A program made the position numbers and the translations under genes. From assembly GCF_900116345.1 (NCBI RefSeq), contig NZ_FPAH01000034.1:1-32112 (forward strand): a stretch of DNA of 32,112 nt, read 5' to 3'. Shown here piece by piece: positions 1 to 7,118 of this stretch; position 1 is the first letter of the stretch, and every line of letters starts with the position of its first letter. The DNA comes from Succinivibrio dextrinosolvens. GTDB taxonomy: Bacteria > Pseudomonadota > Gammaproteobacteria > Enterobacterales > Succinivibrionaceae. Under the pieces are notes generated by a model. That model was not told the DNA's origin, searched no databases, and was given only the letters and a program-made list of their open reading frames with translations.

Positions 1-186
1 ATACTCATCATGCCTTCTAACTAATGGATTTACCTTAGTTCCATCATTTCTGTTGACTCTCTGTAGTCTGCAGTGAGTCTGTTTAAAACAATCTAAACCT
101 GAAGGTAAAGATATGAAGCCTTCCAAAGGATCAACAGAAATGTAACCATGGTCTTGCTTAAATGAGTCTAGATCTGTAATATTCAT
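1..186 (-). CDS. N-terminal part of an unrecognised protein, cut by window edge
   Basis: An open frame of 62 codons begins at the ATG at 186-184 and runs off the left edge without a stop. It starts MNITDLDSFKQDHGYI and continues with a segment rich in Cys, Arg and His (LDCFKQTHCRLQRVNR). I do not recognise the family. The composition could suit a transposase or another DNA-binding protein, but nothing visible proves that. No strong Shine-Dalgarno sequence precedes the ATG; the nearest purine stretch is GAGACCCAAGA. Codon use is not obviously different from the neighbours. The C-terminal part lies outside the window. Confidence 0.4.
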   Translation of the reverse strand, partial: MNITDLDSFKQDHGYISVDPLEGFISLPSGLDCFKQTHCRLQRVNRNDGTKVNPLVRRHDEY

Positions 187-244
187 TCTTGGGTCTCGTT
201 TTAATTTTGTTTTTTTTGTTCACTTAAAATTATAACGTAGACCC

Positions 245-339
245 TTTTTTTATTTCACGCTCTTATTACCATCCCACACTTTTCTGTACAGACCCGAAAA
301 AAATATGATTGGCTGCAAATTTTTTTAATTCACGCTTTT
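245..339. repeat. Imperfect 20-bp direct repeat in the 187-472 intergenic gap
   Basis: A 20-bp T-run plus TTCACGCT sequence at 245-264 recurs at 320-339 with 18 of 20 positions identical, in the same orientation and 75 bp apart. It lies in the AT-rich gap between the divergent left-edge gene and nhaP. It may be a duplicated binding site or chance in T-rich DNA. No gene is visible in 187-472. Confidence 0.35.
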
Positions 340-412
340 TCAATGTCACAAAATTCTCTTTTGCTTGATGTTTCTTTGTATGCAAGCTCTCAAAACAGTA
401 CAATCCCCACAC

Positions 413-465
413 CTTATATATAAGACTTGACTCTATAATACCCATATATGGTGTAGCTATAGGAC
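413..465 (+). promoter_or_regulatory. Candidate nhaP promoter region with two palindromes
   Basis: A perfect 12-bp palindrome CTTATATATAAG lies at 413-424 and a perfect 10-bp palindrome CCATATATGG at 442-451. They flank a TATAAT hexamer (434-439). A TTGACT hexamer sits at 427-432 but is too close to that TATAAT to be its -35 element, so promoter geometry is unresolved. An AGGAC ribosome-binding site (461-465) is about 7 nt before the nhaP ATG. The palindromes are candidate operators. Confidence 0.35.
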
Positions 466-472
466 ATGTTTT

Positions 473-1729
473 ATGACGGGATTTCTTCCACTTATAATCA
501 CCCTGCTGTTTCTGGTAATTATATTTAATTTAATTAACCGCAAATTCTTTCATTTCTCCTATGAAATTGCCCTGATGCTGTTTGCAACTATTCTAGGAGC
601 AATATACGTGGGAGCCAGCAAGTATTTTCTAGATACCTCTGTCATAAAACTGATGCAGAGACTTCAGCCAATCAACATTGAATCATTTCTGATGGATGGT
701 GCTCTGTGTTTTATGCTTTTTGCCGGAGCCTGTCATCTAAAGATTTCTGATTTTTTAAAGCAGGCCCGTTCAGTCGGCATATATTCCTTTGTCGCTACTT
801 TTTTAGGTGCGGTAATCTATGGAGTGATTTTCTATGCTATCACCGTTGCCTTTTCCATGCAGATATCCTTTGCTGAATGTCTGATGTTAGGCAGTATAAT
901 CTCACCAACCGATCCTATAGCAGCTACAAGCATTCTCAACAAATTCGGCCTGCCTCAGAAAACCGGATTTTTAATTGAGGCAGAATCTCTGTTGAACGAC
1001 GGTGTAGGTGTTGCGGTTTTTGTCTGTTTCTCGGGAATGGTTATCGCCAACGCCTCCCCTGACACCTCCGTTTTCTCTGTACTGATTCATCAACTGGCAG
1101 GGGCCATGGTGATCGGTGCGGTTGTAAGTTTTATCTGTTACGGCTTGCTCAGTAAGGAAGATGATTTCAAACAGAGGATTTACATCAGTCTTCTATGTGT
1201 TTCTCTGTCCTATCTGCTATGTCAGTACTTCAACTGTTCAGGAGCTATTGCCTGTGTAGTATGCGGCATTATGTTCTCAGACTGGAGAGAAAAGCAGAGC
1301 GAGGAAGTACAGAATTCATTCAGCAGTTTTGATATCTGCTGGGAAGCTATTGATCATTTTCTAAACTCTGTTCTGTATGTGATTATGGGACTTTCTGTGC
1401 TCATGATTATGAGAATGAATGCCGTAGTGGTTATCTGTCTTGCAACCTTTTTCAGTAATCTCATTGGTCGTGGCGCAAGTGTTTATATTTGCTCTTTCTT
1501 TATTAAGGAAATACCTGATAAATTCACAAGAAACGGCTTTACCGTGCTTATGACCTGGGGAGGTCTTCGTGGTGGTCTGTGTATTGCTCTAGCCATGAGT
1601 ACACAGAATATGGTCAGTGAGGAGCATTTCCAGTACATCATGGGCGCAACCTATGCGATTGTTTTCTTTACCACAGTTGTACAGGGATTAACGCTGAAAG
1701 GTGTATACAGAATGATCAGAAAAGACTAG
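473..1729 (+). CDS. nhaP: NhaP-type Na+(K+)/H+ antiporter (CPA1 family)
   Basis: This 418-residue, very hydrophobic protein has about a dozen membrane helices and belongs to the monovalent cation:proton antiporter-1 family. It would exchange cytoplasmic Na+ or K+ for external protons at the inner membrane, for salt and pH homeostasis. The family core is clear: SPTDPIAATSIL near residues 143-154, with the ion-binding Asp, followed by the EAESLLNDGVGVAVF segment. A glycine-rich GGLRGGL stretch lies near the C-terminus. Length is normal for short NhaP proteins without a cytoplasmic RCK tail. The ATG is preceded at good spacing by AGGAC. It appears to be transcribed alone; the next gene is convergent. 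Ion preference cannot be read from sequence. Confidence 0.88.
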   Translation: MTGFLPLIITLLFLVIIFNLINRKFFHFSYEIALMLFATILGAIYVGASKYFLDTSVIKLMQRLQPINIESFLMDGALCFMLFAGACHLKISDFLKQARSVGIYSFVATFLGAVIYGVIFYAITVAFSMQISFAECLMLGSIISPTDPIAATSILNKFGLPQKTGFLIEAESLLNDGVGVAVFVCFSGMVIANASPDTSVFSVLIHQLAGAMVIGAVVSFICYGLLSKEDDFKQRIYISLLCVSLSYLLCQYFNCSGAIACVVCGIMFSDWREKQSEEVQNSFSSFDICWEAIDHFLNSVLYVIMGLSVLMIMRMNAVVVICLATFFSNLIGRGASVYICSFFIKEIPDKFTRNGFTVLMTWGGLRGGLCIALAMSTQNMVSEEHFQYIMGATYAIVFFTTVVQGLTLKGVYRMIRKD

Positions 1730-1734
1730 GAATA

Positions 1735-1766
1735 GGCAGTTACAGTTCTGATGTTCTGCAACTGCC
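1735..1766. terminator. Hairpin between convergent nhaP and outer-membrane gene
   Basis: GGCAGTTACAG (1735-1745) pairs with CTGCAACTGCC (1756-1766) in an 11-bp stem with one mismatch and a 10-nt loop. It sits 5 bp after the nhaP stop and 30 bp before the stop of the convergent gene. There is no U-tract on either side, so it is at best a weak or bidirectional terminator. Confidence 0.45.
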
Positions 1767-1796
1767 ATACAGATTTGAAGGATTGGATGAAGATAA

Positions 1797-2603
1797 TTAG
1801 AAAGCAAGAGTTCCGTTTACGAAAAAGCTTGCCTCGTTATCGAACTTCATATTTCCAAAATAGGTTCTGTTTCTGTAGAACTTGATTTCTCTGTCAATGT
1901 TGTAGCCAACACCAGCCTTAACAGATAACTGATTAAATGGAGTAATCAGAGCAAAAAGATTGGCGTTATATCCTTTCTCCTGTGCATACACCTTTGACCT
2001 GTCAAGATAATAATGTCCGCCCTGAATTGCACCTGCATCAGCACCTAATGCGAAGTACTCGGTAAATCTGTAGTTTGCAGATGTTTTTGGATAGCCTAGA
2101 GATGCAGAAAATCCCAAATCTGAAGGATTTCTGTACTTAAAGCCGATAATACCGAAACCATAATTGTTTGCTTTGTTGAATGAAACTCCAGCACCGGCTA
2201 CCATTGACCAGTCATTCTGGAAGTCATAGGTTAAAACGGCGTGAGGAACAAGATCATAGCTTTTTGAAACCTTGATGGAATTCTCATAACCTAAGGATAG
2301 ATAAGTACCAACATCATAGCCTAGATTTCCGGTAATCTCACCAGCATAGTGTGCATCTGCATAGATAAGATTCAGATGCTCAAATCCTGTGGTTTTCCAG
2401 TCAAAGTCATAAGTGGTTCTCTTATAACCAAAAGTGAAGTTCTCATTACCTGCATCAAAGCCGTATACAGAATAAGATGCCTTGTTATATGAGTTCTTTA
2501 CCTTGGTTTTAGAGGTAAAACTGCCGTAAGGAGTAAAGTGCCATGCAGCAGAAGCATTTAGGGATAGTGCAACACCAATAAAAAGAAGAGATAATTTTTT
2601 CAT
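1797..2603 (-). CDS. Probable outer-membrane beta-barrel protein
   Basis: This 268-residue protein starts with a classic signal peptide (MKKLSLLFIGVALSLNASAA, cleavage after ASA). The mature part is a succession of alternating polar/hydrophobic strands rich in Tyr, Phe, Gly and Asn, for example YGFGIIGFKYR and ASFFVNGTLAF. It ends in Phe, the usual BAM-recognition terminus of outer-membrane proteins. Roughly ten to twelve strands would fit the length. No cysteine or catalytic motif is visible and I cannot assign a porin family or substrate. Its promoter carries an inverted repeat between the -35 and -10 boxes, and a second palindrome overlaps the leader, so expression is probably regulated. 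It lies downstream of the glycyl-radical mini-gene on the same strand. Confidence 0.75.
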   Translation of the reverse strand: MKKLSLLFIGVALSLNASAAWHFTPYGSFTSKTKVKNSYNKASYSVYGFDAGNENFTFGYKRTTYDFDWKTTGFEHLNLIYADAHYAGEITGNLGYDVGTYLSLGYENSIKVSKSYDLVPHAVLTYDFQNDWSMVAGAGVSFNKANNYGFGIIGFKYRNPSDLGFSASLGYPKTSANYRFTEYFALGADAGAIQGGHYYLDRSKVYAQEKGYNANLFALITPFNQLSVKAGVGYNIDREIKFYRNRTYFGNMKFDNEASFFVNGTLAF

Positions 2604-2606
2604 TTA

Positions 2607-2621
2607 TTATAGGACCTATAA
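2607..2621 (-). promoter_or_regulatory. Palindrome in the leader of the outer-membrane gene
   Basis: TTATAGG-A-CCTATAA is a perfect 7-bp inverted repeat around one central base. It ends 3 bp before the start codon of the minus-strand gene and covers its only plausible ribosome-binding site (AGG). It could be a protein-binding site or a small hairpin hiding the site. Confidence 0.4.
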
Positions 2622-2640
2622 TTTCAACAGATTTTTTACC

Positions 2641-2668
2641 ATTATATGACCTAAGTCATGAAATTCAA
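2641..2668 (-). promoter_or_regulatory. Sigma-70 promoter with operator in the spacer
   Basis: On the minus strand TTGAAT (2668-2663) and TATAAT (2646-2641) are separated by 16 bp. The spacer contains the inverted repeat ATGAC-N4-GTCAT (2646-2659). The predicted start of transcription is about 30 nt before the ATG of the outer-membrane gene. A repressor bound there would block RNA polymerase. Confidence 0.6.
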
Positions 2669-2694
2669 TAGAGAAAATTTAAAGATCCTATATT

Positions 2695-2724
2695 AAAGCA
2701 TATCAGGCAACATGCATATGCTTT
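2695..2724 (-). terminator. Hairpin at the end of the glycyl-radical mini-gene
   Basis: AAAGCATAT and ATATGCTTT form a perfect 9-bp stem with a 12-nt loop. It overlaps the last codons and stop of the minus-strand mini-gene and is followed by an AT-rich stretch with only a short T-run. It may attenuate read-through into the outer-membrane gene. Confidence 0.4.
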
Positions 2725-2879
2725 ACGCGCTGAGACTCCTCTGCTCTTTTGCCATCATTGAATCTGTCTAAAGTCCCGACCAGATATCCAGTAACACGTC
2801 TGATTCTCTGGAAAGGGACACCTTTTCCGACACATCCGCTGGGATCAGGTCTTAATCTGCTTACATTATTGTTAATCAT
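2703..2879 (-). CDS. Free-standing NrdD-like glycyl-radical mini-protein (58 aa)
   Basis: This frame encodes 58 residues. Residues 24-54 align with the extreme C-terminus of class III anaerobic ribonucleotide reductase NrdD: RRVTGYL (27-33), then FNDGK (40-44), then RVKH (51-54). As I recall E. coli NrdD, the matching stretch is RRVCGYL...FNAGK...RVKH, whose Gly681 carries the glycyl radical; here that glycine is Gly31. The N-terminal 23 residues are not NrdD-like and lack the Cys4 zinc site that precedes the loop in NrdD (one Cys, position 16). It looks like a real gene rather than a broken tail: there is an ATG with AAGG 8 nt upstream, an in-frame stop 18 nt before it, and a clean stop codon. 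By analogy with GrcA/YfiD it may replace an oxygen-cleaved NrdD radical domain; that role is inference. Confidence 0.72.
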   Translation of the reverse strand: MINNNVSRLRPDPSGCVGKGVPFQRIRRVTGYLVGTLDRFNDGKRAEESQRVKHMHVA

Positions 2880-2916
2880 AATCTGTACCTTGAATTACTT
2901 ATTTAATAAGTGGAGA

Positions 2917-2966
2917 AAATCTAAGATAGTGTTCAAAAAAATATGTTTATTCACTATCTATATATT
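2917..2966 (-). promoter_or_regulatory. Paired inverted half-sites resembling NrdR boxes
   Basis: AGATAGTG (2924-2931) and CACTATCT (2952-2959) form a perfect 8-bp inverted repeat with a 20-nt spacer, 45-80 bp upstream of the mini-gene start. Each half resembles the ACACTAT half of the NrdR box consensus, though the opposite halves of each 16-bp box are poorly conserved. Centre-to-centre distance is about 34 bp; NrdR pairs are usually nearer 31. The surrounding gap 2880-3201 is very AT-rich and otherwise holds only promoter elements. Confidence 0.35.
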
Positions 2967-3130
2967 AAATAAAGAAAAAAATTAAATCAATAAATAGTAA
3001 TAATTATTATTATCAATATTAACTAACTGAGATCTAAGTCAAAGTAATTACAATGACAGTCCTAATCATTCAAACAAGCAAAAAAATAGAAAAAATCAAC
3101 TAAATTATTTTTATTTATTTTGGGCTAAGC

Positions 3131-3180
3131 TTAATCGCTAACTGTGATTTGTGCTATATTTCACGGTTGGAAATTTCCAA
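3131..3180 (+). promoter_or_regulatory. Extended -10 promoter with a 14-bp palindrome at the start site
   Basis: TG-C-TATATT (3152-3160) is an extended -10 element, with a weak TTAATC (3131-3136) at -35. The perfect palindrome TTGGAAATTTCCAA (3167-3180) lies exactly where transcription should start and 21 bp before the ATG of the protease-like gene. It is a strong operator candidate for the three-gene operon. Confidence 0.55.
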
Positions 3181-3201
3181 GAACAATAATGGACAATAAA
3201 A

Positions 3202-4302
3202 ATGCGTCTTAATGCAAAAATACTAGCCACTGCCGTTTTTTTTGTATGCCAGTCTGCTCTGGCAGCATCTACAGATGATGATATCAATGACAAATTCACC
3301 AAATTAAATGGAACTATTGACAGTATCAATGGTGAACTGAATTCCCAGAGAGCCACCCTTAGCGGAATCAAATCCGAGATTGAAAATTCTAATCTGAAGC
3401 TGCAAAGACAGGTTCTAGAGGAACTGAAATCAGTACAGAGACAGAATCAGTATGTATATGATGCTATTCTTGCAGAACGCGAAAGCCTTGGAGGAAAAAT
3501 GATCAAACCTCTGCGCAACTATAATCTGCAGACTCCTGACGGAAAGATGATTTTAGGTCAGAAAGAGTATGTCTATGTAAAAGAAGCCAACGCAACTATT
3601 GATGCCAGAATTGATACCGGTGCCTCTCAGTCTTCCATCAGTGCCTCAGATGTGGTTGAGTTTGAAAGAAACGGTAAAAAATGGATGCGATTCAATATTG
3701 TCCATAATGATCGCACTATTAATGTTGAAGCTCCATACGTAAAACAGACCCGCCTAAGACAGTCCTCAATCGAAGGCTACAGCTACCGTTCTGTAGTTAA
3801 GCTTAATATCAAGATCGGTGACTATTCAACTGAAGCTGAGTTCAATCTGATTGACAGAACCCAGATGCAGTTTGCCCTTCTTATCGGAAGAAATCTTCTA
3901 ACTGACATTGCTGTAGTTGATGTTGCCAGAAACAATGTACAGAAACGTACTGATAAGGATGGTTTACTGATCCTTTCCATTGATGATTACGAAGATAACA
4001 AGAAGAAAGGTATTGATGTAAATCAGAAATATGATGAGCTGCAGAAAGAAAATGCCGGCGGACAGACTGCTACTCTGTCAAAAGACAATGCACAGAGTCT
4101 TGGAACCAATCCAGACAAGGCACTGCCATCTGTGAGAGACAAAATTGAAACAGAAAACGGCAGCAAACCTGCTATCAAAAAAGATCCAGTAAAAAAGACC
4201 AGTGAAGACAAGAAAAAAGATGAAAAGAAGAAAAAGGAACTGACTGAAAAGGAGAAGGCCGCTTTAGAGCTTTCAAGAAATTCTAAAAAGAGTCGTTCAT
4301 AA
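3202..4302 (+). CDS. Periplasmic retropepsin-like protease (PF05618-type, RimB-like)
   Basis: The 366-residue product has a signal peptide (residues 1-22, ending ALA-A), then a predicted coiled coil at about 28-90. A retropepsin-like domain follows at about 100-250: the catalytic DTGA is at 138-141 and the second-lobe motif LLIGRNLL at 226-233. The C-terminal 110 residues are Lys/Glu/Asp-rich and probably disordered. PF05618 proteins are often named ATP-dependent zinc proteases, but the fold and DTGA motif are aspartic. Only one Asp motif is present, so activity would need a dimer. It is the first gene of an operon with the transglutaminase/7TM and ATP-grasp genes, a set described as an amidoligase-linked envelope cluster. 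Its target is unknown; a peptide or peptide-modified lipid made by the ligase is a reasonable guess. Confidence 0.8.
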   Translation: MRLNAKILATAVFFVCQSALAASTDDDINDKFTKLNGTIDSINGELNSQRATLSGIKSEIENSNLKLQRQVLEELKSVQRQNQYVYDAILAERESLGGKMIKPLRNYNLQTPDGKMILGQKEYVYVKEANATIDARIDTGASQSSISASDVVEFERNGKKWMRFNIVHNDRTINVEAPYVKQTRLRQSSIEGYSYRSVVKLNIKIGDYSTEAEFNLIDRTQMQFALLIGRNLLTDIAVVDVARNNVQKRTDKDGLLILSIDDYEDNKKKGIDVNQKYDELQKENAGGQTATLSKDNAQSLGTNPDKALPSVRDKIETENGSKPAIKKDPVKKTSEDKKKDEKKKKELTEKEKAALELSRNSKKSRS

Positions 4303-4324
4303 GATCAGATATCAAGGATAGAAA

Positions 4325-6001
4325 ATGGTTTCCCGCGGATTATTTTATTTTGTAACAGCTATTCTTTTTCTTGCAGGTATTCTTCTGATTGCTTATCAGA
4401 GAATTACATTCAGTGTCCCATTTGTTCCAAATCTTGCAAGAGAAATCTGGACCGTTGAGGCTAAGGTTGAATTTGAGCCTAATCTTGGAGAGGCCTGCGA
4501 GGTTAAACTCTCCCTTCCAGCTGTTCAGCCTGGTTTTACCCAGCTGCAGCAGAATACTGCAAGCCTAGGCTATGGTGTTAACTATGTAAAAAAAGATGGT
4601 ACCACTTTTGTTGAGTGGACCAAGAGAAATCCTCAGGGCCTACAAATCCTTTACTATACAGCAGATATTCTGGTTGATCAGGATTCCTCAGAAAGCTCAA
4701 TGATTGTTCCTGCTCTTGAGGAAAGTGTTGAGTCAGAACCATATGCAACTGCAATGAGAGAGATTGCCTCAACTGCAAGTTCAAGAAGTTCAAATCCATA
4801 CTCTTTTGCAAATCAGATTATCCATGAGCTGTCTTTAGACAATGAGATTACCTCTCTGCTTCTTTCAAAATACAAGAAGCCAGAACTTCTGGTTCACATT
4901 CTGAACATCGGTCATGTTCATGCCAGAACCGTTGGTGTGCTTGATCTGAAAGATGGCAGAAGAAACCAGAGACTTCATAATTATGTTGCCGTTTTTGACA
5001 AGTCTGAGTACAAGGTTTTTGATCCTAACACCGGTCACAGCGGACTTAAGAAGAATCAGATTATCTGGACTGATAACGGAACCTCAATTTTAGATGTAGC
5101 CGGCGGTAAGCATGCTTCAGTAAGCTTTACCACCATAAGCAATTCAGTAAGTGCAATTGAAGCCGGTAATCGAAAAGCTAATATTGATATGGTTGCAGGT
5201 GAGGAGCTGATTCCTTTCTCACTTCAGGCGCTTCCTGTTGAAGAACAGTCACTGTTCAAAACTCTGCTGCTGTTGCCTATTGGTGTTGTAATCGTGGTAT
5301 TCCTGCGTGTTATCGTTGGTATCAAGACCTCCGGTACTTTCATGCCAGTACTGATTGCCATGTCCTTCCTTCAGACTTCTTTATGGATCGGTCTGATTGG
5401 CTTTGTGTCAATCGTAGGTGTTGGTCTGATTGTACGCTCCTGGCTGTCTCATCTGAATCTGCTGCTGGTTGCCAGAATTTCAGCGGTGATTATTACGGTT
5501 ATTGCCCTCATCGGCTTTATTTCATTCTTTACCTATAAGATTGGTCTAACCGAAGGTGTCAAGATTACTTTCTTCCCTATGATTATTCTTTCATGGACCA
5601 TTGAGAGAATGAGTATTCTGTGGGAAGAAGAAGGCTATAAGGAAGTTATCAAGCAGGGCGGCGGCTCTCTGTTTGTTGCTGTATGTGCCTATCTGACCAT
5701 GAGCAGCTTCTTTATTCAGCACTTAAGCTTCAATTTCTTAGGCCTGCAGCTGATTCTGCTGTCCTTAGTTCTGATTATGGGTAACTATACCGGTTTCAGA
5801 CTCTCCGAAATGAAACGCTTCAAGCCTCTGGCTGTTCAGATCAAGAACTTCAGAAACGGTGATGAAACTGAACTTGAGTCCGTAAGATTAAAGGAAGAGT
5901 TAAAAGAGATTAAGGCAGATCCTCACAATACCTACAGAACCTGGAAAAAACAGGCTCAGCTTAAGGTTGAAGAGGAAGAAACAAAGAAGGATCATGAGTA
6001 A
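4325..6001 (+). CDS. Inactive transglutaminase fused to seven transmembrane helices
   Basis: This 558-residue inner-membrane protein has an N-terminal anchor (about 4-24), a periplasmic transglutaminase-like domain (about 30-300) and a C-terminal block of about seven helices (about 315-500), ending in a charged cytoplasmic tail. This is the Transglut_i_TM plus 7TM_transglut architecture (PF14400/PF14402). The catalytic Cys of true transglutaminases is missing: the region reads HILNIGHVHARTVGVL. The later HNYV and VFDPN segments remain, so it probably binds a peptide rather than crosslinking one. AGGAT (4314-4318) precedes the ATG, 22 bp after the protease-like gene. It abuts the ATP-grasp gene, so the three products likely act together, the membrane protein linking a cytoplasmic ligase to the periplasm. 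Function is not established here. Confidence 0.85.
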   Translation: MVSRGLFYFVTAILFLAGILLIAYQRITFSVPFVPNLAREIWTVEAKVEFEPNLGEACEVKLSLPAVQPGFTQLQQNTASLGYGVNYVKKDGTTFVEWTKRNPQGLQILYYTADILVDQDSSESSMIVPALEESVESEPYATAMREIASTASSRSSNPYSFANQIIHELSLDNEITSLLLSKYKKPELLVHILNIGHVHARTVGVLDLKDGRRNQRLHNYVAVFDKSEYKVFDPNTGHSGLKKNQIIWTDNGTSILDVAGGKHASVSFTTISNSVSAIEAGNRKANIDMVAGEELIPFSLQALPVEEQSLFKTLLLLPIGVVIVVFLRVIVGIKTSGTFMPVLIAMSFLQTSLWIGLIGFVSIVGVGLIVRSWLSHLNLLLVARISAVIITVIALIGFISFFTYKIGLTEGVKITFFPMIILSWTIERMSILWEEEGYKEVIKQGGGSLFVAVCAYLTMSSFFIQHLSFNFLGLQLILLSLVLIMGNYTGFRLSEMKRFKPLAVQIKNFRNGDETELESVRLKEELKEIKADPHNTYRTWKKQAQLKVEEEETKKDHE

Positions 6002-6997
6002 ATGGATCTTCTTAAAAAGATAAAGGAATTTAAGAACCGTTACGCTTCTCCATTTGAAATGAGAGACGACGGTATCATGGGAATGAATCAGCGTAATGTC
6101 AATTACATTGGCAGATACAACAAGCGTTCCCTGTTTCCTCTGGTTGATAACAAGCTTCTGACTAAAAAGATTGCGCTTGAAAACCACGTCAATACTCCGG
6201 TACTGATTGGTTCTGTTGAGAATCAGCATCAGGTTGAGGATATCTTCAACATCATAGGTGATCATACTGAATTCTGTATCAAGCCGGCCCACGGTTCTGG
6301 CGGTAAGGGTATTCTGGTTATCAAGGACAGATCAAAGACCTCCGGTAACTTTATAAAGGCATCAGGTCAGGAAATTCCTACCCATGAGCTGAAAAGACAT
6401 ATCACCAATATTCTGGCCGGTCTGTTCTCCTTAGGCGGCAAGCAGGATATTGCTCTGATTGAGGATCTGATTCATTTTGATAATGTGTTCTCAGGCTACA
6501 GCTATGACGGTGTTCCTGATACTCGTGTAATTGTATTCCAGGGCTTCCCTATCATGAGTATGATGAGACTGTCTACTGCAGCATCAGACGGCAAGGCAAA
6601 TCTGCATCAGGGCGCTGTGGGTGTTGGTATCTGTCTGCGTACCGGTCGAGCAGTACGTGCTGTACAGTTCAATGAGCCGGTTACAATTCATCCTGATACC
6701 GACAAGGATCTGAGTTTACTTAAGGTACCTCACTGGCATGAGGTTTTAGAGCTGGCCTCCTCCTGCTACGATATGTCAGGACTTGGCTATATCGGTACCG
6801 ATATTGTTCTTGATAGAGACAGAGGTCCGATGCTGCTTGAGCTTAATGCCCGTCCAGGTCTTGCCATTCAGATCTGTAACAATGCAGGACTTCTGCCAAG
6901 ACTGCGTCTGATTGAGGCTATCACCAAGAAACACCGACTTTCAATCAAGGAGAGAGTCGCTTTTTCAATGGAACACTTCGGTGTTTTCAAAGAATAG
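6002..6997 (+). CDS. ATP-grasp alpha-L-glutamate ligase-like protein (PF14397)
   Basis: The 331-residue cytoplasmic protein has the ATP-grasp fold of the RimK-like/sugar-transfer-associated group. Nucleotide-binding segments are visible: FCIKPAHGSGGKGILVI near residues 91-107 (a glycine-rich loop), IALIEDLI near 150, and the metal-binding end MLLELNARPGLAIQ near 280. Such enzymes form amide bonds between a carboxylate, activated as an acyl phosphate, and an amine. The substrate is unknown. The start codon abuts the stop of the upstream gene, with AAGGA (5987-5991) at 10 nt, which implies translational coupling. With the protease-like and transglutaminase/7TM proteins it forms a conserved trio, closed by a strong terminator. 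It may add amino acids to a peptide or envelope molecule. Confidence 0.85.
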   Translation: MDLLKKIKEFKNRYASPFEMRDDGIMGMNQRNVNYIGRYNKRSLFPLVDNKLLTKKIALENHVNTPVLIGSVENQHQVEDIFNIIGDHTEFCIKPAHGSGGKGILVIKDRSKTSGNFIKASGQEIPTHELKRHITNILAGLFSLGGKQDIALIEDLIHFDNVFSGYSYDGVPDTRVIVFQGFPIMSMMRLSTAASDGKANLHQGAVGVGICLRTGRAVRAVQFNEPVTIHPDTDKDLSLLKVPHWHEVLELASSCYDMSGLGYIGTDIVLDRDRGPMLLELNARPGLAIQICNNAGLLPRLRLIEAITKKHRLSIKERVAFSMEHFGVFKE

Positions 6998-7004
6998 ATA
7001 ATAG

Positions 7005-7028
7005 CCACGGCAAAGTCCGTGGTTTTTT
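7005..7028 (+). terminator. Rho-independent terminator of the protease/ligase operon
   Basis: CCACGG and CCGTGG form a perfect 6-bp GC-rich stem around CAAAGT, followed directly by six T residues. It starts 8 bp after the ligase stop codon. Confidence 0.9.
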
Positions 7029-7101
7029 ATGATTTTTCTCTAAAAATCATAAAATTATTCTCAATCTTTTATCCTCCCTACATTTTTGTTTCAGGTAAGT
7101 T

Positions 7102-7110
7102 TGCTATACT
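7102..7110 (+). promoter_or_regulatory. Extended -10 element placing the start of transcription at the ATG
   Basis: TG-C-TATACT is a good extended -10 sequence. Transcription should begin near 7117-7118, one or two bases before the ATG at 7119, leaving no room for a Shine-Dalgarno site. No clear -35 box is seen. Confidence 0.5.
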
Positions 7111-7118
7111 GTAACTGT

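Noticed and set aside
2749-2985. Plus-strand 78-codon open frame
   Set aside because: It is the antisense shadow of the 58-residue NrdD-like gene. It has no ribosome-binding site, and the minus-strand frame has a recognisable family match.
3138-3371. Minus-strand 77-codon open frame over the protease-like gene start
   Set aside because: Shadow of the signal peptide and coiled-coil region of the well-supported plus-strand gene.
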